This document shows, in pieces, positions 49,201-60,090 of a stretch of DNA of 64,000 nucleotides; within the stretch, counting starts at the first letter, position 1; each line of letters starts with the position of its first letter. This DNA comes from Engraulis encrasicolus (lineage: Eukaryota > Chordata > Actinopteri > Clupeiformes > Engraulidae): assembly GCF_034702125.1 (NCBI RefSeq), contig NC_085868.1:21480776-21544775 (forward strand), read 5' to 3'. Under the pieces are notes generated by a model. That model was not told the DNA's origin and did not search any database. It was given only the letters and a program-made list of their open reading frames with translations. A program made the translations under genes and the position numbers.

Positions 49201-52200
49201 ACCCTAGAAAACACTGCAGTCAATCATGGCAACTTTTTAGAGTTGCTTCTTCTTTTGGGCAGATATGACCCCTGTCTTCAGCAACACATTAGCAGTTGCA
49301 TTGAGCAAAGCTAAATTCACCATAACAGTGGAGCAAAAGGAAGAGGGTCTCTTGTGACACTTTTTTCCAAGGACATAATCAACAGAGTTCTGGACATGCT
49401 CAAAATGCTGATTAAATGCACAATTGCTGATGAGGTCAGATAGGCAGGCATGTTTTCAGTTCAGATAGACACTACTCAGGATGTGTCATCCACAGACCAA
49501 TGCTCTATCATACTAAGATATGTGACAGATGTCATTCATGAGCGACTGGTTGCTGTGGTGGATTGTGAAAAGTCCACCGGTCAGTATTTCACTGATCTAT
49601 TGAAACAGACCTTGGATGAGCTCAGCATTAATATTGGCACATGTGTGGGCAACTCCACTGATGGTGCTGCCAATATGCAGGGCCACTATCAGGGGTTCAC
49701 AGAATTACTCTCTGAACTGGCTCCTACACAGATTCACATATGGTGCTATGCCCATGTGTTAAATCTTCTCCTGACAGACACAACAGGCAGTGTAGTTGAA
49801 AGCGCATCACTTTTTTCCATACTGAATGATGTGGCAGTGTTTCCGAAGGAGTCGTGGAAACGCATGCAAAAGTGGGAGGAGACGAGCGAGGACAGACGCC
49901 ACCGAAAATTGGCTCCAATAGGAGCAACAAGGTGGTGGGCTAAGGATCAGAACCTTACAAGGTGTTTGGGAGCTTTGGTGATCCAACGGATGCTCTCTAT
50001 GTTGACCTCTTGTTGACCCTAGTGGGAATTGAAGCGGATGACACAATGAAGTTAGTGAAAGTGAAAGCCCATTGGGAAACTCCAACTCCCATTGTCATTG
50101 TGACACAGCACTCCACAGCACACAAGTGAACACTGCACACAACGAAATTGCATTTATGCCTCACCCGTGCAAGGGGGCAGCCCTCAGTGGCGCCCCATGG
50201 GGAGCAGTGCGGTGGGACGGTACCATGCTCAGGGTACCTCAGTCATGGAGGAGGATGGGGGAGAGCACTGGTTGATTACTCCCCCCACCAACCTGGCGGG
50301 TCGGGAGTCGAGTCTGACGCCCTAACCGCTCACCCATGACTGCCCTAAGTTAGTGGTCAGGGCCAAAGGAAAGGGGCATGTGGAAACCCTTTTGAGATAT
50401 GAGGTTATACTCACAGCCCAGATTTTCCTCCGCATCTTCAGGTACACCTCCCCTCTATCCAAGTATTTACAGACACATGGGATGAATATTTTGTCAGCTC
50501 AGCGTTTGGTTGAGGGGACAAAGGATAGTCTCAATACATTTGTCAGGGACTTTGAGGGAGTTAAAGGAGCAGCTGATGTGTTTGTGAGTTGGGCCAACAG
50601 GAGACTGGAAGAGGCAGACGGTGAGCTTGTTGTGGAGAGTTCACTCCCACAAAAACGTGTCAGAAAAAAGAAAAGAATGCCCGGAGAGCTCCTGGAAGAT
50701 GACACACCAGTCTCACCATATGCAGCGTTTGAGGTCAAGGTCCATAATGTCATTCTGGACAGAGTTGCTGGCAGCATCAGCAGGAGGTTTTTCGGCCAAT
50801 GCAACCTTTGCCTCAGATTTTGCTTGCCTTGACCCAAACAATTTTGCAGAGTTGAGGGCAAAAGGAATCCCCAGTGCAGCACTGCAAGAAATAAGCAAGT
50901 GTCTCAGTCAAGTCAAGTCAAGTTTATTGTCAATTTCTTTACATGCACTGGTCATACAAAGAATTTGAAATTGCGTTTCTTGCTCTCCCATGCAGACATA
51001 GACTAATCTAGGTAAGGACATAGACAGTATAGACATAGACAGTACTCATACATGGACATAGACAGTATGGACGTAGACATTGCTCATACAGACATTTAAA
51101 GTGCAAGACTGGACAACAGAAGACTTGTCTGATGACAGAGCAACAGTTAGTCGGTTGCATGACAAGCTATACAGCCTGGCATCCCAGTGGGAGAGACTGA
51201 AAAAGTCCCCTCTGGAGGATTATGTGGTCAGGACAGGGAGAGAGGTCATACAGACTGATGATGAGGGTAGTGGATACATGGAGCCAGAATTTGAGCTGGA
51301 GAGCAGGACATGCTCTTCATGCAAAAGGTGTGTTATTTGTGTTTACTTGACCCTTGTATAACCTCCTCACGGATCCTTATCATGTTATCAGGTTGGCCTA
51401 TAAGTTCCTCCTGACTCTCTCAACCACCCAGGTGGCATGCGAACGGAGCTTCTCTGCCTTAAAATGCATCAAAACCATGCCACGAAGCTCAATGACGCAG
51501 GAACTCCTTGAGGCATTCATGCTCATGCATGCTGAAAAGGACATTTTGATCTTGATTGACAATGACATTGTCATCACCGAACTAGGGCTGGGCAATATCA
51601 CGATATATATCGTTATCGTGATATAAAAGTGTGTATCGTGACCTTTCTCCTATATCGTTTATATCGTGACAGTAATTTTATCAATTGTATACAATTGAAT
51701 ATCATTTAATTACATTTCATGTTGTCACAATACACACTAAGTTGATGTAACTGTAAAAATAAGAATAAAAAGATTCATTTTAAAGAAAGGTTGTTTTGCG
51801 ACATGAAAAAATAAAGAGCTAATAAAGAGAATAACTGGAAACGTATGTAATTGTGCTATATCGTGATATATATCGTTATCGTGATATAAAGTAATCCTTA
51901 TCGTGATATTGTTTTTTTCCATATCACCCAGCCCTACACCGAACTCACAAAGACAAGCACTTTGCTGAAAAACCTTCTGATGTTTTAATCCAATTTAAAT
52001 ACAGTATGTGAAGTAAGCACTTAGAACACCACAGTTTATTGGTTTAGTTATGTAAAGGAAATTTGATTTGTGAAAAGACTTCTTTATCATTATCTTTATT
52101 TTATTTGAATTTCAATTATACATTGTTAAAGGGCCGTGAATAATTGTATGCCATAATCTAAATAAAGTAAAAGGCATTGTGAGAGAATTGCTTTTTGTTT

Positions 52201-53979
52201 TATATTTTTCTATGTACTCAATTTTGTCCTCTGTATCAGAGTGACCTGAATTTGAATTAACTTCCCGGACTGAGAAGAGGGCCCACTCCGGGCCTGAACA
52301 CATTATCTGTAAATGCCATGTACTTAATTCATACTAGCGTGTCCTTTATTCATACTAGTTTCACCTAATAATTCTGTATGAGGAAACCAAAAGGGGCCAC
52401 ATTCAGTGTTTCGGAGTAAACTGACCAAAAAAAAATGTATCTCTGTTTTCACTGTCATATAAAATTATTTTAGAATTCATAAAAAAACTTGTAAAACTTG
52501 TTTATGATCCTTTCCATATGGAATCCATGCTGTCTTTTGGATCGAAACAATTGTGCCAAACAGATTGCCTTCTTCCCTCAGAAAAGTCCCATGTGAATGC
52601 TCGAACTCGCATCATTCAGTTAGGTTGTGTCAAGTATACTTGCTTGACACTCCAATATATAGAATAGTGAGTGATAGTGAAAAAATGAAATGCATTCACC
52701 GCTTAAATTACATGGTCATGTAATAAGGTGACTATGGCAACCTTTATACAATGTTTGTGAAGACAAATTTATGTCACTCACAGCTATTTCTTTCTCCTTG
52801 TCTCTGATTGTTCTTAGCTGCGCAATGCCGTTCTGGATGGACTCCAGGAGGAGGTGGACGTTGCTTCAAGTTTTTCTCAGAACAGCTAACCTGGTCTGAG
52901 GCAGAGGTGGGTATTTCTCTCTTTCTCAATCGTCAAACATCTAGACTTTAAAATGTTTTATATTTATGCTTTTATAAAGTGGGCCCTGCCGTGGAATAAC
53001 AGTCGGGAACTTGGTTACTACGCTGGGGACCTGGGTCATTTGCCAATCCTTCCCCGTCTCTCTCTTCCCATTCCATTCCACTGTCCTGTCAAAAATAAAG
53101 CTGTAAAAAGCCCAACAAATATATATATAAAAGCAAGTGTTTCCCATCATCCATATTCAATGTGTTTATTATTATTATAATGCTTATTATTATTATCATT
53201 CTTCTTGTTATTGTCTATCATTCCTAAGTGGTGCCACTCTCTTTATTTCTGTTTATATTTAGGAACAGTGTGTTAGGTATGGTGGCCATCTTGCATCCAT
53301 CCACAATGAATATGAACAAAATACGGTGAATAAAATATCAACGTCTGACATCAAATCTTGGATTGGGGGAGTCGGAAACCAGAAGGTAATACGTATATTG
53401 CATAATTTTGTGTACAGCACTTCTGCCAATAGTACAAGTATCTCTTTTTTATGCTTTACATTGTTTCTTGTTTGCTTATATGTTTTTCATTGATACTTAT
53501 TTGCAGTCCAAATTTTGTCACGATTTTCAGCACATTTCAAAGTGACTGACTTAAAGGACATTGTAAACTAACTAAATTTCCTTTTCCAGCCTGGTAACAC
53601 TTACAGTTGGACTGATGGCACCACAATTGACTTCAAGAGGTGGGCAGACTATGAGCCAAACAATAGCGGGAATAATGAACACTGCATGGACAATGACCAC
53701 TGTACGTATGTCACTTAGCTATTGAAGAGACACATTTTTATGTTAATTAATCAGTGGCTTATTAAACAGGCATCTCTACGGGCACTTCGAAAAATGCAAA
53801 TCAGACCTTCAACATCTCTTTCTTTTCTGAATATCTGTAACAGCTTTAATAATATAACAAATATAATGTTTATTTTACCTGAAAAAAAAACCCACCACAT
53901 GTCACAATGGTATATTGAAGTATCCAATTCATGAACTTTTCTCTTCCAACACATGTGCAGGTGCAGCCATAGTGTCATA

Positions 53980-54048
<69 letters not shown>

Positions 54049-55438
54049 TGTGTGTTCGCTACTATGGTAGAACCGATCTCAGAATCCATTTTCACTACAA
54101 GTGTACATATTCTTTTTACCTGCAGGCTAGCACATAACCCACTCAATATCACAACACAGTGTGTGTCTACATCAGTGTTGCCAAAAGAAAATCAGCCAAA
54201 GTCGCTATGGGCTTGCTGAAAAGTCGCTAGATGACGTCATGACGTTACGTATGACGTCACAATGTCACGCACGGCGCGCTGATCTACAGAAAACGTGCCC
54301 ACATGCCTTCGTCCACAGTACAAATGGGCGGTGCTGCTACTTTTTGGAGATCAGAGCTTATCTGCAGCCCCGTTTAACCGTGGGAAACGCTTCTGACGGC
54401 GGCGCAGAGTCAGTCAGAATTATGTGGAAAAACGATTCATTCGTCACTGAGAATGCACGTTTTAAAAAGTCGCCACATGCACCAAAAAGTCGCTAAAGGC
54501 GCTAGATGAGTTTTTTGTCGCCATGTGCCCGAGATTCACTGCGGTCGGTGCGGCCAGCCTGCTAGTGCTCATTTAAATTTGTCATATGCTTGTAGGGTAG
54601 ACCGAGTAAAGTTAAGTACAGGGTACAGTTTAGGTAAATCAAATATACCTGTGTAACAACAAGACTCTGATCTAATTCCAAAGTGTAGGCATAACATAAA
54701 TGACAGTCCCAAAACATTTGGTGACCATATCGAAGATTGTGTAATCTCGGTTTATGTTGACATTCGGTTCCTGCCATATCTTTGTCCCATATCGCTTGCC
54801 GTAGTCTCATACAAGCAGATGTACGTGCATGAGAATTCCTGTGTGTATCACAAAAGCTGCCACACCGTGGTGCATCATGTGTCACATCTGTCTCTACCCG
54901 CCACTGGAAATGCGTGGTGTCGTGGGGAGGGACACTGATTCGCCTCTCACAAGACAAGCGAAATAGTCGCTAGATTCGGACAGATTGAGCCTGAAAAGTC
55001 GCTAAGTCGCTAGATGATTTTTTTTGTCGCCAGAGGTGGCCAAAAGTCGTGAAATCGGCAACACTGGTCTACATGGGTATGACTAATGTGTTTTGACCCT
55101 AAATAACATTTAGCGGCCTTAATGCCGTTCTACATGTGCATCTAATATACATGATGTTCTGTCGTCACTAGGTAGCTCGGCCTCCTAATCCACTCCTCAC
55201 AATTTGATTGGCCTGATTAAGTTTCGATTTTCAGCCTTGCAAAACGACCGCAACCGACTAGACTGTCCCTGAGAGCAACTTCAATTTGGGCTAGGGGCGT
55301 CAATATTTCTAAGCTAGCAGTGTAAGATATTGAAGTGAATATGTTTAATTTTTTCTGTTCTCTTCTCCAACAGCAAAAGGCGGAAAGTGGAATGACGACA
55401 CTTGCCACAAGAAATTGCCATATGTTTGTGCCGTTTAG
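43282..55438 (+). CDS. Secreted C-type lectin (CTLD) protein, copy 2
   Basis: Five coding exons: 43282-43360, 52818-52906, 53263-53385, 53590-53701 and 55374-55438, with the same intron phases as copy 1. They give 155 residues: a signal peptide of about 25 residues, then one long-form CTLD. Cysteines are at 30, 42, 59, 129, 145 and 153. The opening CRSGW is the usual CTLD 'C-x2-GW' start. The WIGG tryptophan is W89, EPN lies at 119-121 and WND at 140-142. Exon 5 encodes exactly the same residues as copy 1, while exons 1-4 differ at many positions. The protein is predicted to be secreted and calcium-dependent with mannose-type motifs. Intron 1 is 9.5 kb because of a TAA-flanked element and a hAT pseudogene. 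A hAT element sits in intron 4. Family assignment is firm; biological role (defence lectin, mucus lectin, or other) is not shown by sequence. Confidence 0.92.
43557..43894. mobile_element. hAT-type MITE in lectin copy 2 intron 1
   Basis: Ends GGTAACACTTAAG / CTAAAGTGTTACA, with flanking 8-mers gattgttg (43549-43556) and gattattg (43895-43902) differing at one base. Copy 1 has the uninterrupted site 'atttgattgttgtaatac' (about 21265). Confidence 0.85.
43995..45965. mobile_element. PIF/Harbinger-like element in lectin copy 2 intron 1
   Basis: Inverted ends of about 34 bp (GGCCACACCAATTTAATTTG at the left, CAAATTAAATTGGTGTGGCC at the right), with TAA on both sides (43992-43994 and 45966-45968). 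Copy 1 shows one uninterrupted TAA in 'ctcttcttaaaaaaataaag' (about 21329). The 1971-bp interior contains a poly-A run at 44060-44080 and a CpG-containing block at 45190-45810 with two plus-strand open frames. Confidence 0.88.
45231..45506 (+). CDS. Unrecognised 91-codon frame inside element
   Basis: Starts at AAGATGGCGGCGCC, a strong start context that also matches the YY1 core AAGATGGCGGC. The peptide (MAAPCDHVYQGASFEN...) has a Cys-X2-Cys-X2-H stretch (CFTCQHPRDE) and a CPCP motif but matches no family I know. No transposase signature. Could be a first exon, a chance frame, or a real accessory ORF. Confidence 0.2.
   Translation: MAAPCDHVYQGASFENVLLSKLSGAVSNFSIHCFTCQHPRDEVLSNFEARKWVESTYSLRTSSTLTRIFQMANTSESFGCPCPIIHQANNS
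46238..46630. mobile_element. Inverted-repeat MITE
   Basis: Ends 'tatagagttagaaagt' and 'acttttaagctctata' are imperfect inverted repeats that continue as CATGGGACCT / AGGTCCCGTG inward. AT-rich, non-coding. Confidence 0.6.
50058..50346 (-). mobile_element. tRNA-derived SINE in hAT pseudogene
   Basis: 9-bp target duplication aagttagtg at 50049-50057 and 50347-50355. On the minus strand it begins with a tRNA-like head 'gggcagtcatgggtgagcgg'. It interrupts the transposase reading frame, which resumes after the duplication. Confidence 0.85.
50907..51095. repeat. Dispersed repeat with 'tcaagtcaagtcaag' head
   Basis: Interrupts the hAT frame. It starts with a 5-bp repeat (TCAAG)n followed by 'tttattgtcaatttctttac', and ends in tandem 'acatagacagta' units. 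No clear target duplication. Confidence 0.6.
51583..51936. mobile_element. hAT MITE, TAGGGCTGGGCAATA family
   Basis: Inverted ends TAGGGCTGGGCAATATC / ATATCACCCAGCCCTA, a perfect 8-bp target duplication caccgaac (51575-51582 and 51937-51944), and inner ATCGTGATATA palindromes. It splits the last codons of the hAT transposase. A relative is at 56758-57112. Confidence 0.95.
52981..53126 (+). mobile_element. tRNA-derived SINE in lectin copy 2 intron 2
   Basis: Same family and same intron position as 21848-22017. The B-box segment (ttcgattccggg) has been deleted in this copy. Confidence 0.85.
53982..54055. repeat. (TG)n in lectin copy 2 intron 4
   Basis: TG tract at the position equivalent to 31994-32072, preceded by 'cagccatagtgtcatagtc'. 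Confidence 0.95.
54173..55066. mobile_element. hAT element, CAGTGTTGCC family, in lectin copy 2 intron 4
   Basis: Ends CAGTGTTGCCAAAAG / TCGGCAACACTG, a perfect 8-bp target duplication gtctacat (54165-54172 and 55067-55074), and the empty site in copy 1 ('gtgtgtctacatgggta' at about 32168). Internal 'aaaagtcgctagatga'-type subrepeats. No transposase domain recognised. Confidence 0.95.
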
Positions 55439-55907
55439 GTACTACAAGGAACATGACTGCAATTTGAAGCTTCAATTTTTCTTTTTTCCCCAGAAATGAC
55501 AGCTTGGAGCTGCATTTCTTGCTTCAAGCTACATAAAATGCATACATATAAAAACATGAGTAAAAAAAATGCATAAGCGTGTCTATTCACCAGTGGAGGG
55601 AGGGTTGCACATGCATGAGGAATAAGAAAGACTATGTAGTAAAATATGTAGTGTTACTTCTACGCCCAGAAAGTCCAATTAAACATAACATCTTCTAGAG
55701 TGCATTTGGTCTAAGAGTACTCTGCAAGTGTGGAAGTGCAAGTGTATTCTGCAAGTGTTCTCCCTGAGCAGTGACCCCTTTGTCGTTTACCCCCCAAACC
55801 CCCCCCCCCCCTCCTTTTCCCTGCTACCAGACTGTAGACCGTTTCACCCTCTTGCACCCCCACATCCCCCAACCTATGACTATCGCGCAACTACTGTAAT
55901 CAATAAA
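55439..55907 (+). other. 3' UTR and poly(A) signal, lectin copy 2
   Basis: Similar to the copy 1 3' region. AATAAA at 55902-55907. Includes a C-rich run at about 55798-55813. Confidence 0.6.
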
Positions 55908-56060
55908 GGCATGATCAAAAGACAAGCTACAGTGTGCTGTGTTATCATTGTAAGTATAGCCCAAACACCAGGGGCCTATACTAACAAGCTGGTTCAGGAG
56001 TAAAACAGGTTTAAGTTAAGAGATAAGTCATCTAAGAAAATGAGGACTCCAGGCTCTTCT

Positions 56061-56757
56061 GTTGTCAATGTAATAGGTCACAGATACACTGCCAAAAGAA
56101 TTGTCAAATGTCCTCAGTAGAGGTGTCTTACCTTAATCGTACCCACGAGTTCCTTCTACGTCTACTTAAAGACTCATCCAGTCAGTCAGGTTTGTCTGTT
56201 CACTTGGCAAAAAAGATATGGGTAATCCCTCCTGCGTAAAAGTACCCAACATTCACTTGAAAACAAGGTAATTTAGGAAAGCAATCCAAAACACTTTCTC
56301 TAATCACCACCACGGGAGACTGCAGAGTAAATATGAAGACAGCAAACAAATGCAGAGTGTGAAGGGACGGGATGCAGGTGCGTCGTTGTGCCGAGTACCT
56401 AGTTCCCTCATCAAAACAAAATAAAGACAGATTAACCTTTGTGTGTTTGAAGCAACATAATGACTGGAGTGTCATGCCTAAACTCTGATTTGAATATCAA
56501 GAGGGTTTATAATCCACCATGACATTGGGGAGGAGGTAGGCCTACGTTATTCATGAATACTTAAGGCGTCTGAATTGAAGTGAAGGTTATTAGGGGCAAA
56601 GCTTGAATAATTTTTTTCCTCCCCAAAGGAACTGAGAAGAGGTCATAGGTAACCATTGAGAAGGGGGTGACTCTTCTCGTTCCATCTTGTGAAATTCTCC
56701 GTGGGATGAATTGTGTACATTTATACATGATTATTATCATTAAACTTCATTTTGCAC
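56061..56757. other. Non-genic stretch
   Basis: No exon or bounded element recognised. Confidence 0.4.
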
Positions 56758-57112
56758 TAGGGCTGTGCAATATATCAAATTTATATTGTGATATCAGTAC
56801 TGCTGTCAAACGATGTCAAATTTCATAAAATCTAGTTGAAACTAGTTTTGGTCATTTGTTTATACTGCCAAAAGGTAGGCTACACAACGCACAATATATT
56901 CCCTTACTTAAACCTTTGCGAATGCAGAGCAGACATACTAACAAACACTGTGTGTTTCCCTATGGCTCTCTACTCACTACTGAAGGGAGATAGCGAATTG
57001 TTTGGCACATTTTTTCATTATTAAAAAAAAACATTAAAATCGTTTATAAAATGTGATATCAATATTGACTGAAATAATTGTGATATTGTTTTTTGTCATA
57101 AAAGCAGCCCTA
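56758..57112. mobile_element. hAT-like MITE
   Basis: Ends TAGGGCTGTGCAATATATC / AGCAGCCCTA resemble the element at 51583-51936. No target duplication is visible, so it is old or truncated. Confidence 0.65.
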
Positions 57113-58343
57113 TTAACTTAAGTGTACATCAACAGCGACCTACGCTACCTGAGGTCACTGAAGTTTCGCCATGAATTCGTTTCCCTCTGGACATGACATT
57201 GACATGTTTGATTAGCTAAATACTTAACCGCTCTGGTCTGTCAGCCTTGGACATTCGGAGATGTGAACATTCCAACACATGTTTTTTGTTTTGTTTATAA
57301 ACACGGTGTAATTAGGAGGGGCAAGACACTGGCAGCCAACCATGTGAGCTCATTTTTTGACCGACAATGGTTTACAACAATCAAAGGTTGAGTTGTGCGC
57401 AGCCAGGGTCACGCCGCCAGGGGAAAACAAAAATTGAGAACCCATGTATAGGTTTTCCCCAAACCGTGTCATAGCTCATTACCATAACATTAGCTTGACT
57501 TTAATCGCTAAAAATTCGCTCTGGTCGCTTGGCTCCTAGTGAACTCGATTCACCACTTTAGTTGTCGACCCTCCATAGAGAAATAATGAGTGTCGTCGCT
57601 CAGCGTAATTCGCTCTTGGTGTACACAAAGCTTTATGCTCTTTATTGATTGATGAGTTTACTCTTTGTGCTGTCTTGATTACATTGTAAATAAGAAATCC
57701 AGGGGAAAAAATAAATAGAGAATGAGATTAGGGACAAATTAGGAAACTGTGTGTGTGTGTGTGTGTGTGTGATTGCTTGTATTTGTATGTCATTGACCAT
57801 CTCTCTCTTCCTGCCCAAATCATTTATGTCATACACACATACATTACAGACACACACATACATTTTTGTACATGGTTGTGTGTGTGCGTGCATGTTTTTG
57901 TGTATGTGCATGATGTGTGAGTGTGCATAAAAATGTGTGTGTGTGTGTGAGAGAGAGAGATTTGTGCATTGTGCATTCCTGTGGTAATGCTGTAGCCCAC
58001 TCACACATCTGCTCTCTCCTGTCCCGTAATTGCTGTTGGAGCCGCGGCATGATTGCGGACAAATGAGATGCAATTTCGGAATGATAACAAGAAGCCCGCT
58101 GTAAACAAAATATTTATGTGAAAATGTCTATGTGTCCTATGTGTCTACCGTATGAGTATAAGTACATACACTTTATTCTGCTGGGCAGACTTCTGGATGA
58201 TAATAGTGCTTTTCCACCACTATTTGCATTCCCAGCTATATGGGACTTGTTTGAAATATGTGTCATTATGTATGGGTTTTTTTTTTTCAAATCTAATGTG
58301 TGCCTATGTGCACTAATAGTATATCCAGTCTATGATACACATA
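57113..58343. other. Non-genic stretch with TG repeats
   Basis: TG tracts at 57749-57770 and about 57932-57950 and a GA run at 57949-57960. No supported gene. Confidence 0.4.
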
Positions 58344-58516
58344 TGCCTCTTTCCCACTGTTGTTTTTCGGGTAGGCCCACGGCTCGACATAGCGTGACTC
58401 GGCCGCCACTTTTTGCTTTTGTTGTGTCGTGCGTATTTGAAAAGCAAAAAATTGTGGCTGAGTGGGGCTTTGTCGAGCTGTAGGCCTACCAGGAAACCAG
58501 CAGTGGAAAAGGGGCA
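58344..58516. mobile_element. Short MITE
   Basis: Ends TGCCTCTTTCCCACTG / CAGTGGAAAAGGGGCA with 'ata' on both sides. The arms are inverted over most of their length, meeting near 58430. Confidence 0.8.
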
Positions 58517-58530
58517 ATATAGATTTGTAT

Positions 58531-58655
58531 TTATTTATTTGTAGTTTATTTGGCAGGGACAATGCAGTGCACATTATTAAAAACATGACAAAACAAGGCC
58601 ATGACACAATTTGCAGATGCGAATACATAAAAGGTTTACAGCTAGATTGCTAATT
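58531..58655 (-). mobile_element. Retroelement 3' end (minus strand)
   Basis: Reverse complement of the 3' end at 30735-30869, including 'gtccctgccaaataaactac' and a (TTTA)n tail at its low-coordinate end. Confidence 0.7.
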
Positions 58656-58754
58656 TTCAACCCCAGTCCAAATAGACAAATGGACATAATTTAGCTATTT
58701 ACTCCCTGATCTCTGATAAAGGTGAATGCTGACGTGATTAAAAGTGCAGAAAAA

Positions 58755-58930
58755 GGCCCTGCCGTGGCCTAACGATTGGGCACTGGGTTACTATCCCAGC
58801 GACCTGGGTTCGATTCCGGCCTGGGTCATTTGCCGATCTTTCCCCATCTCTCTCTCTCTCTCTCTCTAACTCGCTTCCTGTCATGATTTCTAACTGTCCT
58901 ACCAAACAAAGGCAGAAAAAGCCCTAAAAA
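58755..58930 (+). mobile_element. tRNA-derived SINE
   Basis: Best copy of the family. It has an A-box-like TGGCCTAACGATTGG, a perfect B box GGTTCGATTCC near 58807, a CT-rich middle with a (CT)n run, and the tail 'ggcagaaaaagccctaaaaatg'. It lacks a folded acceptor stem and so is not a tRNA gene. Confidence 0.85.
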
Positions 58931-58942
58931 TGTTTTTGTTAA

Positions 58943-59300
58943 AGGGACACTGTGTGAGATTTTTAGTTGTTTATTTCCAGAATCCATGCTACTCATTCAC
59001 TAATGTTACTTTTTTCATGAATACTTACCACCACCATCAAATTCTAAGCATTCATTATGACTGGGAAAATTGCACTTTTCATACATGAAAAGGGGGATCT
59101 TCTCCATGGTCCGCCATTTTGAATTTCCAGAAATGGGCATTTTTAGCTGCAAAAATGACCGTACTTGGGCCATACTAGATAAATTAAGTTTATTACTTAG
59201 TAAACTTTCACAAAAGATCAAATGTTTTAATAGGCAACCCAGTTTCAATGATCAGCATAGTTGCAGTACCTTTTTTGACCATTTCCTGCACAGTGTACCT
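58943..59300. mobile_element. TTAA-target MITE
   Basis: Ends AGGGACACTGTGTGAG / GCACAGTGTACCT with TTAA at 58939-58942 and 59301-59304. It is the reverse-orientation relative of 31476-31836. Confidence 0.9.
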
Positions 59301-59304
59301 TTAA

Positions 59305-59702
59305 GTGCGCGGAATGAGCTGTGAAGTTGGATTTGAATTCAGAAAGGATGCAGCAGCAACACATTTTTTAAGCCGTCAAATTGTGCAGCTTTTCTATAGA
59401 TTTACTGCCAACCAGCACTCAGTTAAGTTCAGAGGTAAAATTGTCCCTCAGTTCACCTTTCTGCATAATGTCAAGATTTGATTATGTGATTCAGCCGTTT
59501 TATTAAAGTGACACTCCAGGATTTTTTACATTGGACCCTATTTCCTAGTTAGCCAGAGCCGTCTACATTGACATGTGGGGATACTTTTTTTCTATTCCAA
59601 GCAGTCTGTGTAATTCCAGAGGTCACTGGTGCAAGGCTAGCACAAGTAAACCACTCTTTGGTAGCCTCTCACTAAAATATTTATATACTTTATATGCATA
59701 TT
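59305..59702. other. Non-genic stretch
   Basis: AT-rich, no recognised gene. A possible MITE terminus 'aaagtgacactccagg' lies near 59505. Confidence 0.4.
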
Positions 59703-59731
59703 ATATATGCAAATAATACTTTATATATATA

Positions 59732-59790
<59 letters not shown>

Positions 59791-59803
59791 ATATATATAT
59801 AAT
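59703..59803. repeat. (TA)n microsatellite
   Basis: TA runs with three short TTTTA interruptions. Confidence 0.95.
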
Positions 59804-59959
59804 AAGCAGCCGAAACTTTGTGAAGCAAAATAATCCAATTATGAATGCGTAACGTCGTCGTGGTTAATCCTGGCGAGAAAACAAAATGGAGTGAGTGTGC
59901 TCTCTCTCACTCTCCTCTTCCTTGCTCGCTGTACTGTATTACTTTTTACTTTAATTCAC

Positions 59960-60054
59960 AGTGTCTCTCTCCCTCTCCCTCTCTCTCTCTCTCTCTCTGA
60001 TGCTCTTTGTTTCTCTCTCTGTGTTTCACACACACGCACGCACACACACTCACA

Positions 60055-60090
<36 letters not shown>

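Larger units (their letters stand above)
47125..51988 (+). pseudogene. hAT transposase pseudogene (ZMYM1-like)
   Basis: A broken hAT transposase of the TTF-zinc-finger type often annotated in fish as ZMYM1-like. Exon 1 is 47125-47232 (MESRKRLGGTER start, one frameshift, GTAGGT donor). A TTF-type zinc finger (W...H-x2-H...SKIH...C) is at about 48915-49030. The RNase H-like core carries VQIDTTQD (49462), STDGAANM (49657) and CYAHVLNLL (49747). The C-terminal HAT dimerisation motif is at 51400-51550 (VACERSFSALK). Inactivating lesions include a TAG at 49441-49443, frameshifts near 47180, 48915 and 49972, and three later insertions (50058-50346, about 50907-51095, and 51583-51936). The last in-frame stop is 51986-51988. 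It lies in intron 1 of lectin copy 2, in a block of about 6.5 kb absent from copy 1. Confidence 0.85.

Noticed and set aside
19763..55438. Calling the lectins type II antifreeze proteins
   Set aside because: The fold and size agree, but EPN/WND motifs and six cysteines are shared by ordinary fish lectins and ice binding cannot be inferred.
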